Shown piece by piece: positions 34,386-43,624 of a DNA stretch of 64,000 bases. The notes below the pieces were generated by a model that saw only the letters and a program-made list of their open reading frames with translations, was not told where the DNA came from and searched no databases. Numbering within the stretch: the stretch's first letter is position 1; the number at the start of each line of letters is the position of its first letter. This DNA comes from Micromonospora kangleipakensis. GTDB lineage: Bacteria; Actinomycetota; Actinomycetes; Mycobacteriales; Micromonosporaceae. The position numbers and the translations under genes are program-made. Where the stretch lies: contig NZ_SHLD01000001.1 of NCBI RefSeq assembly GCF_004217615.1, positions 620,001 to 684,000 of the forward strand, given 5' to 3'.

Positions 34386-36221
34386 ATGCCCTCGCCTCAC
34401 CACCCCGATCTGCAGCACGACGCGGACGGTCCCACGCTGATGTCCTACCTCGAGTGGCTCCGCCGCCGGTGGTGGATCCTCGCGGTCGCGGCCCTGCTCG
34501 GCATCGGATCCGGCCTGCTCGTCACCCACCTGCAGACGCCCGCCTACACCTCCACCACGTCGGTGCTGGTGCGCCAGGTGGGTCCGGACGCGATCCCGGG
34601 CACCAAGGTCAATCTCGACACCGAGGCGCAGGTGGTCCGCTCCCTGGTGGTGGCCGAGCGGGCCCGCACCCTGTTGAAGACCGGCACCATCGGCGAGGAC
34701 CTGGTCCGGTCGCTGACGGTCACCGTCCCACCGAACAGCCAGGTTCTCCAGATCGCGTACGAGGGCACCACGCCGCAGGCGGCGCAGAACGGGTCGCACT
34801 CCTTCGCGCAGGCGTACCTCGACCTGCGGCTCGATACGGCGACCAAGGCGCTGGAGAACGAGACCACCTCGATCAACCAGCAGATCACCGAGGTCAAGAA
34901 GCAGCTGGCCGCGACCGCGGGCAAGATAGCCGCGGCCCCGGCGAACTCCGCCGCCCGGGCTCAGGCCGAGGCCGACCGGCAGGTCCTCACCAACCAGCTC
35001 ACCCGGCTCAACGAGCGGCTCAGCCCGCTGCAGGACAACACGCCCGACCCGGGCCAGATCATCTCCGACGCGGCCCTGCCCCGGCAGCCCAGCTCGCCGA
35101 ACCGCACGCTGAACCTGGCCAGCGGGATGGGCGCCGGAGTGCTCTTCGGCATCGTGCTCGCCCTGGTCCTGGACCGGCTCGACACCCGCGTCCGACGGGG
35201 CCGGGACGTGGCCGCCCGCACGGGCCTGTCGACGCTGCTGGAGCTGCCGGTCCGCGCACCGTCGCTGACCGTCCTGCCGCCCGCCCACCGGGTCTCCCGT
35301 GAGCTCGGCCGGCTGCGCAACGTGCTGCTCTCGATCATGCCGGAACCCCGGCCGGGGCGCGGTCGGCAACTGCTCCTCACGGACACCTCGCCCGGCCCAG
35401 CAGCCGGTTTCATCGCCGGCAACCTGGCCGCCGCGTACGCCCGCACCGGCGCTCAGGTCGCGGTCGTCACCACCAGGGCCGACTCGCCGCTGACCGCCAT
35501 GTTCGGCGGGGTGAAACCTCGGCGCACCCTCGCCGACGTGCTGCGGCACGACGTCGGCGCGCTCGCCGCGCTCACTCCCGCACCCGGTCTCAACACGCTG
35601 CGCGTCCTGCTGCCCGGTGACCTGGACACCGACCTCGAGCTGCCGGTCGCCAGCATGCTGGAGATCCTCAACGAGCTCGCTGACCGCTTCGACCACGTGC
35701 TGATCGAGACCGCCCGGCCCACCCAGGCCGTCGAGGCACAGGCCCTGGCCCGGCACGTCGACGGCGTGATCCTCGTGATCGAGAGCGGGCGGACCCGGAG
35801 CAGCGAGATCACCGCTGCCCTGCAGCAGTTCGAGCAGGTGAACGCGCCGGTGCTCGGTAGCGTGCTGGCTCCCCGCCTGCCGGAGCAGGCCGGCGTTCAG
35901 GCCACCGGGGGTGCCAAGCGGGACGAGAAGTCGCCGTCACCCCGGCAGCGCCCGGAGCCCGTCTTCCGCCCGGGGGCGCAGCAGTCCAGTGACAGCACCA
36001 TGATCCTGCCCCGGCCGGTCGACCGGCCTGCGGGCACCTCCACCCCGCCCAAGCCGGCCCCGACCACGGCCCCCGCGGCCCAGCCCGGCTCGCCCGCGTC
36101 GGTCAAGGCCGCCGGCGCCGTCCGGCAGTCCACCGTCTACCGGTCGAAGCGCGACACCGATGGCGTCGACAGCAGGAGCCGGCTATCGATGGCCTTCGAC
36201 CCGGTCGAGGACCAGGAGTGA
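34386..36221 (+). CDS. Wzz-type polysaccharide co-polymerase with degenerate BY-kinase-like domain
   Basis: This 611-residue protein has membrane segments (about 29-47 and 243-262) bracketing a periplasmic Wzz domain with a coiled coil (about 150-215), as in chain-length determinants. The cytoplasmic part (about 270-500) resembles the BY-kinase domain but its Walker A position reads TDTSPGPAAGFIAGN (332-346), without the GKS/T lysine, so ATP binding is doubtful. A Pro/Ser/Thr/Gln-rich tail of about 110 residues carries a few Tyr. It would set chain length in cooperation with the polymerase (37210). The ATG 34386 follows AAAGGGAG. The next gene overlaps by GTGA. Confidence 0.8.
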   Translation: MPSPHHPDLQHDADGPTLMSYLEWLRRRWWILAVAALLGIGSGLLVTHLQTPAYTSTTSVLVRQVGPDAIPGTKVNLDTEAQVVRSLVVAERARTLLKTGTIGEDLVRSLTVTVPPNSQVLQIAYEGTTPQAAQNGSHSFAQAYLDLRLDTATKALENETTSINQQITEVKKQLAATAGKIAAAPANSAARAQAEADRQVLTNQLTRLNERLSPLQDNTPDPGQIISDAALPRQPSSPNRTLNLASGMGAGVLFGIVLALVLDRLDTRVRRGRDVAARTGLSTLLELPVRAPSLTVLPPAHRVSRELGRLRNVLLSIMPEPRPGRGRQLLLTDTSPGPAAGFIAGNLAAAYARTGAQVAVVTTRADSPLTAMFGGVKPRRTLADVLRHDVGALAALTPAPGLNTLRVLLPGDLDTDLELPVASMLEILNELADRFDHVLIETARPTQAVEAQALARHVDGVILVIESGRTRSSEITAALQQFEQVNAPVLGSVLAPRLPEQAGVQATGGAKRDEKSPSPRQRPEPVFRPGAQQSSDSTMILPRPVDRPAGTSTPPKPAPTTAPAAQPGSPASVKAAGAVRQSTVYRSKRDTDGVDSRSRLSMAFDPVEDQE

Positions 36222-37213
36222 GGCTTCGGCGGGCTGTCGTGGCGTCGGCCGCGGGAGTTCTCATCGCCGCGCTCGGTGCCGCCTGCTCCGAGCCGCCGCC
36301 GCCGGGCGCGAGCGACCTGGTCGATCCGGGTACGCCGGTGCCGAAGCCCACCCCGACGCCCAGCCTGCTGGCGGGGCCGCTCTCCGGACAGCCACTCACC
36401 CAGACGGCCGCGGTCACCCGACAGGCGATCGCGGTGCCGATCCGGGCGAGCGAGACCGGCACCCCGACCGGGCTCGACGCGGCGGACCTGGTCTACCAGG
36501 AGTTCGCCGAGTCGGGCAGTCTGCACCTCAGTGCGGTCTACCAGTCCCGGGACGCGACGAAGATCGGCCCGGTCGCCGAGGTCCGCCCGGTCGACATCCG
36601 CAGCGTCGGGGTGCTCCGCCCCTGGCTCGGCTACGCGGGCGGCCCCACCGGCTTCGTCAACCAGCTGTCCGCCGCCGACCTCGCCGGCGTGACGCCGGCA
36701 CAACGCAGGGCCGCGTTCCCGAGCGGGTACACCTCGACCGCAGCACTGCGTGCGGCCGCGCCGAAGGGCGGCACCGCCCCGGCGCCGCTCTTCGACTACG
36801 CGACCCCGGGCACGCCGCTGGCCACCCAGGACGTCACGCCTGCCGGCAAGCTCACCGTCTCCGCATCCGGCCACCCCACCCAGACCTGGACGTACGACGA
36901 GGCGAGCCAGCAGTGGGTGGGGCGGGTCGGCAGGACCACGGTGAAGGCCGCCTCGGTCATCGTGCTCACCATGGAGTACCGGACGCTGACCGTCCGTAAG
37001 CCCAGCCCCCGCTCGCTGCCGAGCGCCAACGTCTACGGCAAGGGCAAGGCTCTGGTGGTGTCCGGGCCGTCGAGCGCAAAGGCGGGATGGAGCAAGCCGG
37101 GACAGAAGCTCGTCTGCAACGTTACCGACCTGGCCGGGTACCAGATCCGGCCGCAGCCGGGCACCGCATGGGTGATCTACGCCCCGACGACGGCTCGGGT
37201 AGCGGTGACATGA
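36218..37213 (+). CDS. DUF3048-type lipoprotein
   Basis: This 331-residue protein starts with a signal peptide and lipobox GAAC (Cys23), then a Pro/Thr linker and a domain with QSRDATKIGPVAEVRPVD and LFDYATPGTP, typical of the DUF3048/YerB family found in Gram-positive cell-envelope proteins. The role is unknown. Its presence in the middle of the polysaccharide operon (GTGA overlap with the Wzz gene; ATGA overlap with the polymerase gene) suggests a function in polymer attachment or export outside the membrane. Confidence 0.78.
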   Translation: MRLRRAVVASAAGVLIAALGAACSEPPPPGASDLVDPGTPVPKPTPTPSLLAGPLSGQPLTQTAAVTRQAIAVPIRASETGTPTGLDAADLVYQEFAESGSLHLSAVYQSRDATKIGPVAEVRPVDIRSVGVLRPWLGYAGGPTGFVNQLSAADLAGVTPAQRRAAFPSGYTSTAALRAAAPKGGTAPAPLFDYATPGTPLATQDVTPAGKLTVSASGHPTQTWTYDEASQQWVGRVGRTTVKAASVIVLTMEYRTLTVRKPSPRSLPSANVYGKGKALVVSGPSSAKAGWSKPGQKLVCNVTDLAGYQIRPQPGTAWVIYAPTTARVAVT

Positions 37214-38679
37214 AGACGCTCGCCCCGCTCCGGTCCACGCGGCCGGAGCCGGTGCCGACGGATCAGGTTCCGACGGGCACGATCGCCGGTGCCCGCGCCG
37301 CCCGGCGCCGGTGGCTCCCCCCGGCGTGGCCGCTGACCGCGCTCTTCGTGCTCTACCCGCTGTGGTGGGCGCTCGGCCTGCCCTCGTTCATCTTCGCCAT
37401 CCTTGCCGTGCCGATGGCGCTCCAGCTACGCAAGCGCGACCGCATCCGGGTACCCCCCGGGTTCGGGTTCTGGCTGATCCTGCTCGCCTGGGTGGTGCTC
37501 TCCGGGCTGATGCTGGACATCACCGCACCGAACACCCTGGCCCCGGACGGCTTCGGCCGGTACATCGGCTGGGGCATCCGGGTGATGAACTACACCGCGC
37601 TGACCGTGGCGATGCTCTACGTGCTCAACCTGACCGAGAAGGAGCTGCCCCGGATCCGGATGCTGCAGCTCTTCGGGTTCCTGGCCGTGGTCACCGTGAT
37701 CGGCGGGTACGTCGGCGCGCTGATGCCCGACCTGAAGTTCACCGCCCCGCTCAACTACATCCTGCCCGACGTCATCGCCAAGGAGCCATTCGTCAACCGG
37801 CTGATGCACGTGGAGGTCGCCCAGGTGCAGGAGGTGCTCGAGGGCGAGGCCAGCTCGCCGCGGCCGGCCGCCCCCTTCGAGTACACGAACACCTGGGGCG
37901 AGAACATGGGCATCCTGCTCATCTGGTTCATCGTCGGCTGGGTGGTGTACGGCCGGGGGTGGCGCCGGCTCGCCGGGTACCTGCTGGTGGGCGCCGCGAT
38001 CTTCCCGATCGTCTTCTCGCTCAACCGTGGTCTCTGGATCGGACTGGTGATCGCCGCCGTCTACGTCGCCCTGCGGCTGGCGCTGCGCGGCCGGATCGCC
38101 GTCCTCGCGGGCATGGCGCTGGCCACCGCGCTGGCCGGGGTCCTGGTGCTGGCCTCCCCGCTGGGCGGCCTGCTCGACGAGCGGATGCAGAACGGGCACA
38201 GCGACGAGATCCGGGCCACCCTGTCCAGCGGGGCCCTCGAGGCGGCCACGCACTCCCCGGTGCTGGGCTACGGCGCCAACCGGGCGCTCATCGGCAGCAA
38301 CCGGTCGATCGCGATCGGCAAGTCGGCCGACTGCAAGCAGTGCGGCAACCGGGAGCTGGGCAGCAACGGGCAGGTCTGGAACCTGCTGGTGGGGCAGGGC
38401 TGGGTCGGCGCCTTCTGTTACAGCGCGTTCTTCCTCTGGTGCCTGTGGCGGTTCCGGCGCGACCATACCCCCATCGGCATCGCCGGCAGCCTGGTGCTGA
38501 TCCTGATGCTGTTCTTCCAGTTCCTCTACGGCGCGCTCAACACCACGCTGGCGTACGGCCTGATCAGCGTGGCGGTGCTCGCCCGCAACGACCGGCATCT
38601 AAGGTCGCTGCGCCGGGACGCGCTGGCCGCGGCGGCGTCCGGCGAATCGACCGACCGGCCGGAACGGCGGACCCGCTGA
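37210..38679 (+). CDS. O-antigen ligase/polymerase-like (Wzy-type) membrane protein
   Basis: This 489-residue protein has about 10-12 membrane segments and a large extracytoplasmic loop (about residues 200-265 with FEYTNTWGENMGILLIW and SLNRGLWIGLVIAAVY), features of Wzy/WaaL enzymes that polymerise or ligate lipid-linked oligosaccharides. A later loop carries CKQCGNRELGSNGQVWNLLV. The Arg in LNRGLW is a candidate catalytic residue. The ATG 37210 overlaps the upstream TGA; the long upstream extension is a shadow. Confidence 0.8.
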   Translation: MKTLAPLRSTRPEPVPTDQVPTGTIAGARAARRRWLPPAWPLTALFVLYPLWWALGLPSFIFAILAVPMALQLRKRDRIRVPPGFGFWLILLAWVVLSGLMLDITAPNTLAPDGFGRYIGWGIRVMNYTALTVAMLYVLNLTEKELPRIRMLQLFGFLAVVTVIGGYVGALMPDLKFTAPLNYILPDVIAKEPFVNRLMHVEVAQVQEVLEGEASSPRPAAPFEYTNTWGENMGILLIWFIVGWVVYGRGWRRLAGYLLVGAAIFPIVFSLNRGLWIGLVIAAVYVALRLALRGRIAVLAGMALATALAGVLVLASPLGGLLDERMQNGHSDEIRATLSSGALEAATHSPVLGYGANRALIGSNRSIAIGKSADCKQCGNRELGSNGQVWNLLVGQGWVGAFCYSAFFLWCLWRFRRDHTPIGIAGSLVLILMLFFQFLYGALNTTLAYGLISVAVLARNDRHLRSLRRDALAAAASGESTDRPERRTR

Positions 38680-39905
38680 TGACCGCAACCCCGCGCGTCG
38701 GTGACGCCCGCGCCGCGTACCTGCCCGAGCTGGCCGCCGTGGTCTGGCCGGAACCGGCCGACCCGACCCTGCGCCGCGGTGGCGCCGGCTACGCCGTGGT
38801 GCCGTCGGCCGCGCGGCCCCGGCTGCTGGTGCCCGCCGGCTCCCGGCGGGCCGCGGCGAGCGCGGTCCGGCACTCGACGGAGGCGGTGGGTACGAAGGCC
38901 CGGCTGCGCCGGTCGTTGCTGGCCACCGCCTTCCGCACCGGCGTCGGTCGGCTCGCCTTCCGGGATCGCCTGCTGGTCGGGGCGACCGCGGGAACGCTGG
39001 AGGAGCACCTGGCCGAGGTGCTCGGCGGCCCGGCGCTGCTGAGCATCCACATCGGTCCGGCGCGGGCCAACCGCAAGCCGGTGATCCAGCTGCTCGACGA
39101 GCGGGGCCGGCCGCTGGGCTACGCCAAGCTGGGCGTGGACCCGCTCACCCGCGGCCTGGTCGACACGGAGGCCGAGGTCCTGCGCCGGCTGGCCGCCGTC
39201 GACCTGCCCGGGATCGCGGTGGCCGAGGTGCTGTATCACGGCGGCTGGGGCGGGCACGCCCTGCTCGTGCAGAGCGCGCTCCCCGTCGAGCTGCCCCGGG
39301 CGGCGCCGACGGTGGCCGCCGAGCGGGAGCGGGCCGCGATGGTCACGGTCAGTCGCTGCCTGGGCGTCGACCGCCGGCCCTTCACCGGCAGCGGGTACGC
39401 CGAGCGGCTCGCCGCCGAGGTCGAGGCGCTGGGTGACCGGCCGGAGACCGCTCGGCTGCGGGCGGCGCTGGCGGGCGTGCGCGGGCTCGACCCGACCCTC
39501 GACCTCGGCGCCTGGCACGGCGACTGGAATGGTGGCAACAGCGCGGCGCTGGCCGACGGTCGGATGCTCGTCTGGGACTGGGAGCGGTTCGCGGCGGGCG
39601 TGCCGGTCGGCTACGACGCGCTGCACCGACGGCTCCAGACCGCGATCACCAAGGCCGGGGTGGAGCCGACGACGGCGGCCCGCGAGCTGCTGGCCGGGGC
39701 GGCGGGGACGCTGGCGCCGTTCGGGCCGCCGGCCGGCACCGAAGACCTGGTGGTAGTGCTGTACCTGGTCGAGCTGGCCGCGCGCTACCTGCGCGACCGG
39801 CAGGCCGAGGCGGGCGCCCGGTTGGGACACGTGGCCGCCTGGCTGTTGCCGGCGGTGGAGGATCACCTGGCCACCCGGCCGGGTGCGGGAGGAGTGGCGA
39901 AGTGA
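38679..39905 (+). CDS. Kinase-fold (APH/choline-kinase-like) protein of the polysaccharide locus
   Basis: This 408-residue protein has the protein-kinase-like fold signature: Lys150 in GYAKLG and Glu164, catalytic loop HGDWNGGN (280-287; Asp282, Asn287) and metal-binding Asp300 in VWDWERF. The N-terminal 100 residues are Ala/Arg-rich with no clear homology. It may phosphorylate a sugar, polyol or lipid head group of the polymer; nothing shows the substrate. It overlaps the polymerase stop by one base (TGATG) and the next sulfotransferase by GTGA, so it is clearly in this operon. Confidence 0.75.
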   Translation: MTATPRVGDARAAYLPELAAVVWPEPADPTLRRGGAGYAVVPSAARPRLLVPAGSRRAAASAVRHSTEAVGTKARLRRSLLATAFRTGVGRLAFRDRLLVGATAGTLEEHLAEVLGGPALLSIHIGPARANRKPVIQLLDERGRPLGYAKLGVDPLTRGLVDTEAEVLRRLAAVDLPGIAVAEVLYHGGWGGHALLVQSALPVELPRAAPTVAAERERAAMVTVSRCLGVDRRPFTGSGYAERLAAEVEALGDRPETARLRAALAGVRGLDPTLDLGAWHGDWNGGNSAALADGRMLVWDWERFAAGVPVGYDALHRRLQTAITKAGVEPTTAARELLAGAAGTLAPFGPPAGTEDLVVVLYLVELAARYLRDRQAEAGARLGHVAAWLLPAVEDHLATRPGAGGVAK

Positions 39906-40762
39906 CGCTGGTCAAGGCACAGGCGCGACGGGCGGTTCGCTCGGTGACGCGGACGGTCGGTCGGTGGACGGCCGGCTCGCGGCTGGCCCCAGACTTCCTG
40001 ATCGTGGGCGCCCAGCGGTGCGGCACGACGTCGCTGTTCAAGACGCTCTCCCAGCACCCGGCCGTGCTACCGGCGGTCTACCACAAGGGCGTTCACTACT
40101 TCGACACCGGCTACGACCGGGGCATGGACTGGTACCTCGGGCACTTCCCGACGGTCCGCCGGGCCGAGGCGGTGCGGGAGCAGCTCGGGGTGCGCGGGGT
40201 GACCGGCGAGTCGAGTCCGTACTACATGTTCCACCCGCTGGCCGCGGACCGGATCGCCGCCGACCTGCCCTCGGTCCGACTGCTGGTGCTGCTGCGCGAC
40301 CCGGTGGAGCGGGCGTACTCGGCGCACGCGCACGAGTCGGCCCGGGGTTTCGAGAGCGAGCCGTTCGAGCGGGCGCTCGAGCTGGAGCAGAGCCGGATCG
40401 CCGGCGAGCGGGAGCGGCTGCTGGCCGACCCGACCGCGCACAGCCACCACTACCAGCACAACGCGTACCTGAACCGCGGGCAGTACGTCGAGCAGCTGGA
40501 GCGACTGGAGTCGATCTTCGGTCGGGACAGGCTGCACGTGGTCGACGCCGACGACTTCTTCGCCGACCCGCGGCCGGCCTTCGACGCGGTCTGCGACTTC
40601 CTCGGCTTGCCGCACCGGACGGACATCTCGTTCGGCAAGCACAACTCGCGGTCCCGCTCGCCGATGGACCCGGCGTTGCGGGCCCGGCTGGAGGCGCACT
40701 TCGCACCGTACGACGACCGGCTGGCCACCTGGTGGGGACGCGTACCGTCGTGGCGACGGTAA
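39902..40762 (+). CDS. Sulfotransferase (PAPS-dependent) 3
   Basis: This 286-residue sulfotransferase has the PAPS loop FLIVGAQRCGTTSLFKTL (about 33-50), the 3'-phosphate-binding segment LLRDPVERAYSAHAH and the typical HNSRS motif near the C-terminus. It belongs to the NodH/heparan-type Sulfotransfer_1 class, distinct from sulfotransferases 1 and 2, so it probably sulfates a different acceptor. GTG 39902 overlaps the upstream stop. The flippase gene starts 13 bp before this stop. Confidence 0.88.
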   Translation: MTLVKAQARRAVRSVTRTVGRWTAGSRLAPDFLIVGAQRCGTTSLFKTLSQHPAVLPAVYHKGVHYFDTGYDRGMDWYLGHFPTVRRAEAVREQLGVRGVTGESSPYYMFHPLAADRIAADLPSVRLLVLLRDPVERAYSAHAHESARGFESEPFERALELEQSRIAGERERLLADPTAHSHHYQHNAYLNRGQYVEQLERLESIFGRDRLHVVDADDFFADPRPAFDAVCDFLGLPHRTDISFGKHNSRSRSPMDPALRARLEAHFAPYDDRLATWWGRVPSWRR

Positions 40763-42294
40763 CGCCCATCCGGGCACAGGGCACCGAACTGGGCGGTGCC
40801 GCCCGGCATGGTGTGCTGAACCTGCTCGGCGTGGCGGTGGCGGCGATCGCCGGCTTCGGGCTGAACATCGTGGTCACCCGCGGCTGGTCGATGGCGGAGG
40901 CGGGCCTGTTCTTCGCCGCCACCAGCGCGTTCATGATCGCGTACGCGGCCGCCCGGCTCGGCACGGGCATCGGCTCGGTCTACTTCATCAGCCGGTACCG
41001 GACGCTCGGGCAGCCGGAACGGATCCGGGCCTCGGTGCTGGTCGGGCTGCTGCCGGTGCTGCTGGTGGGTGTCCTGCTCGCGGTGGCCGGCTGGCTGCTC
41101 ACCCCGCAGCTCGTCGAGCTGACCTTCGCCGAGCCGGTCCCCGGCGCGGTGCCGGCGCTCCGCGCGCTGCTGCTCTTCGTGCCGGTGGCCGCGCTCTGCG
41201 ACTTCGCGCTGGCCGCCTGCCGGGGCTTCGGCAAGATGCGTCCGCTGCTGCTGATCGAGCGGCTGGGACGCAACGGGCTGCAACTGCTCGGCGTGCTGCT
41301 GGCCGCCGTGCTCGGTCTCTCCGCCACCACGGCGTTGCCGCTGGCCTGGGCGCTGCCGTACGCGCCGGCCGCGCTGGCCGCCATGTTCTGGCTGGCCCGG
41401 CTGATCCGGCGGGCGGAACGTGCCGCCGGACCGGACCGCCCGCAGCCGGTCGGCTGGCGGGAGGAGTTCGGCCCGTACTGGCGGTACAGCGGGCCGCGGG
41501 CGCTGAGCGGGCTCGCCCAGATGGTGGTGCAGCGGCTGGACATCGTCCTGCTGGGCGCGCTGCGCGGGCTCTCCGAGGCGGCGCTCTACACCGCGGCCAC
41601 CCGGTTCCTTGCCCTCGGGCAGCTCTCCGGCCAGGCGCTGTCGACCGCCGTCCAGCACCGGCTGGCGGAGCAGCTGGCCCGCGAGGACCGGGCCGCGGCC
41701 GGGCGGCTCTACCAGGCCGCGACCGGGTGGCTGGTGCTGCTGGCCTGGCCGGCCTACCTGCTCTTCGCCTCGTTCGCCGGGCCCATGCTGGCCCTGTTCG
41801 GCTCCGGCTACGGCGCCGGCCGGACGGTCACGGTCTACCTGGCCCTGATGATGCTGGTCGCCACCGGTTGCGGCATGGTCGACACGGTGCTGAACATGGC
41901 CGGGAAGACGGCCTGGACGTTCTACAACGCGCTCGCCGGCACCCTGGTCAACGTGGTCGCGAACGTCCTGCTCATTCCCCGCTACGGCATCATGGGTGCG
42001 GCGGTCGCCTGGTCCGCGTCCATTCTGATCACCAATCTCGTGCCGCTGGTCCAGCTGCACCGGGCGTTCCGGCTGCATCCGTTCGGGCCGGGCACACTCA
42101 CCGCGGCCGGGCTGGCGCTGGCCTGCTTCGGGGTGCCCTCGTTGGTGCTGCACACGGTCACCGACCCCGGGCTGGTCGCCCTGCTGGTGGTCGCGGTGCT
42201 GGGTGCCGCCGGGTACGCGGCGGCGGCCTGGCGACTGCGTCGGGTGCTCCAGCTCGACGCCCTGCGGACGCTGCGACGCAGCCGGAGGCGATGA
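40750..42294 (+). CDS. Wzx-type polysaccharide flippase (MATE/MOP superfamily)
   Basis: This 514-residue protein has 12-14 membrane helices with the N-terminal LNLLGVAVAAIAGFGLNIVV and a later PRALSGLAQMVVQRLDIVL characteristic of polysaccharide-export transporters of the MOP superfamily. It would flip the lipid-linked repeat unit. The GTG 40750 overlaps the sulfotransferase by 13 bp; other starts are possible. Together with Wzy (37210) and Wzz (34386) it completes a Wzx/Wzy export system. Confidence 0.85.
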   Translation: MATVTPIRAQGTELGGAARHGVLNLLGVAVAAIAGFGLNIVVTRGWSMAEAGLFFAATSAFMIAYAAARLGTGIGSVYFISRYRTLGQPERIRASVLVGLLPVLLVGVLLAVAGWLLTPQLVELTFAEPVPGAVPALRALLLFVPVAALCDFALAACRGFGKMRPLLLIERLGRNGLQLLGVLLAAVLGLSATTALPLAWALPYAPAALAAMFWLARLIRRAERAAGPDRPQPVGWREEFGPYWRYSGPRALSGLAQMVVQRLDIVLLGALRGLSEAALYTAATRFLALGQLSGQALSTAVQHRLAEQLAREDRAAAGRLYQAATGWLVLLAWPAYLLFASFAGPMLALFGSGYGAGRTVTVYLALMMLVATGCGMVDTVLNMAGKTAWTFYNALAGTLVNVVANVLLIPRYGIMGAAVAWSASILITNLVPLVQLHRAFRLHPFGPGTLTAAGLALACFGVPSLVLHTVTDPGLVALLVVAVLGAAGYAAAAWRLRRVLQLDALRTLRRSRRR

Positions 42295-42362
42295 CCGGCG
42301 GCCCGACACGACATCGATCACCGGCATGACCGGTGGCATCAACACGGGGAGGCACGGCAACG

Positions 42363-43406
42363 ATGAAACGGGTCCAAGGCACGGTGGCAATCCTGATGGG
42401 ATCGGTGCTGGCCCTGACGGCCTGCCAGCAGGAGGCACCGGCACCCATCACACCGGCCCCACCGGCCAGCGCGACCGCCCCGGTCCAGCCCCGGTCGGTG
42501 GACGGCCTGGCGACCACCGGGCGGGGCCCGGAGATGCCGGCGAAGGGCGCGTGGCTGGGTGCCTGGGTGAAGCCGGACTGGCAGACGCCCGACGGACGGG
42601 TCAACGCCCTGACGACCTTCGGCGAGCAGACCGGCGGCAGGGTGGCCCTGGCCCACATGTTCCACGAGTGGGAAGAGGACTTCCCGGGCCCCACCGAGCA
42701 CGCGATGCAGGCGGCCGGGATGCTGCAGATGATCTCCTGGTCCGGTACCGACACCCGGTCCATCACGGCCGGCGTGTACGACCAGCTGATCCGGCAGCGG
42801 GCCGAGGGCATCAAGGACTTCGGGGTGCCGGTGCTGCTGCGCTGGCGGTGGGAGATGGACCGGCCCAACCTGCGCCAGAGCGTCCGGTCGCCCGAGGACT
42901 ACGTGGCGGCGTGGAAGCACATCCGGGCCATCTTCACCGAGGTGGGGGCGACGAACGCCGCCTGGGTCTGGTGCCCGCACGTGCTCGGCTTCGTCGAGTC
43001 GGACCGGAACGCCGCCGCCTACTACCCGGGCGACGACCAGGTGGACTGGCTGTGCACGGACGTCTACCCGGGCAAGGACTACGTCGGCTTCGCCGAGCAG
43101 ATGGACACCTTCATGGCCTTCGCCCGGAACCGGCCGCGGCCGGTCCTGATCGGCGAGTTCGGCGTCACCCACGACGGACAGCCGGGCCAGCGCGGCGAGT
43201 GGTTGCGGGAGGCCCGCGCCTACGTGAAGCGGCACCCGCAGATCAAGGCGGTGGTGTACTTCGCGGCCAAGCAGACCAAGGGGCCGGAATACGACAGCAC
43301 CTTCGACGACGACCCCGAGGGCCTGGCCGCCTACCGCGAGCTCACCTCGGACCCGTACTTCTCGGCGCCGGTGCCGACGACCACGCCGGGAGGTCCGCCG
43401 AGCTGA
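42363..43406 (+). CDS. GH26-like secreted lipoprotein glycoside hydrolase
   Basis: This 347-residue protein has a lipobox LTAC (Cys21) and a GH26-type barrel: Glu164 in RWRWEMDR is the likely acid/base and Glu265 in LIGEFGV the likely nucleophile. The ATG 42363 is favoured over an upstream start because it gives a classic signal peptide and has GGGGAGG upstream. It lies just downstream of the flippase and resembles the enzyme at 27981 in class but shares little sequence that I can see. It probably acts on the exported polymer. Confidence 0.8.
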   Translation: MKRVQGTVAILMGSVLALTACQQEAPAPITPAPPASATAPVQPRSVDGLATTGRGPEMPAKGAWLGAWVKPDWQTPDGRVNALTTFGEQTGGRVALAHMFHEWEEDFPGPTEHAMQAAGMLQMISWSGTDTRSITAGVYDQLIRQRAEGIKDFGVPVLLRWRWEMDRPNLRQSVRSPEDYVAAWKHIRAIFTEVGATNAAWVWCPHVLGFVESDRNAAAYYPGDDQVDWLCTDVYPGKDYVGFAEQMDTFMAFARNRPRPVLIGEFGVTHDGQPGQRGEWLREARAYVKRHPQIKAVVYFAAKQTKGPEYDSTFDDDPEGLAAYRELTSDPYFSAPVPTTTPGGPPS

Positions 43407-43449
43407 CCTCCACCGTTCGTGCGACCGATTCACCTCTCCCGGTATCCGC

Positions 43450-43472
43450 CCCGTCCTGTAGACGGGTATAAA
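43450..43472 (+). promoter_or_regulatory. Hairpin with adjacent TATAAA upstream of the malectin gene
   Basis: Perfect dyad CCCGTC-CTGTA-GACGGG (43450-43466) is directly followed by TATAAA (43467-43472), a good -10 element. The hairpin could end the GH26 transcript or be an operator. No clear -35 is seen. Confidence 0.4.
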
Positions 43473-43624
43473 GGTCATCCAGGGTGGACGCCGTCGCAGA
43501 AATACGGAAGTGTGTGCCCATCACCCTGTTCCCGGCCGTACGCCCCCGATCGGCAGCGCCACCAACCGATGTCCGGTCGGCCGGGCCGGCCACCTTTTTC
43601 TCCGTCACTCCCTCGGAGCTGCCC

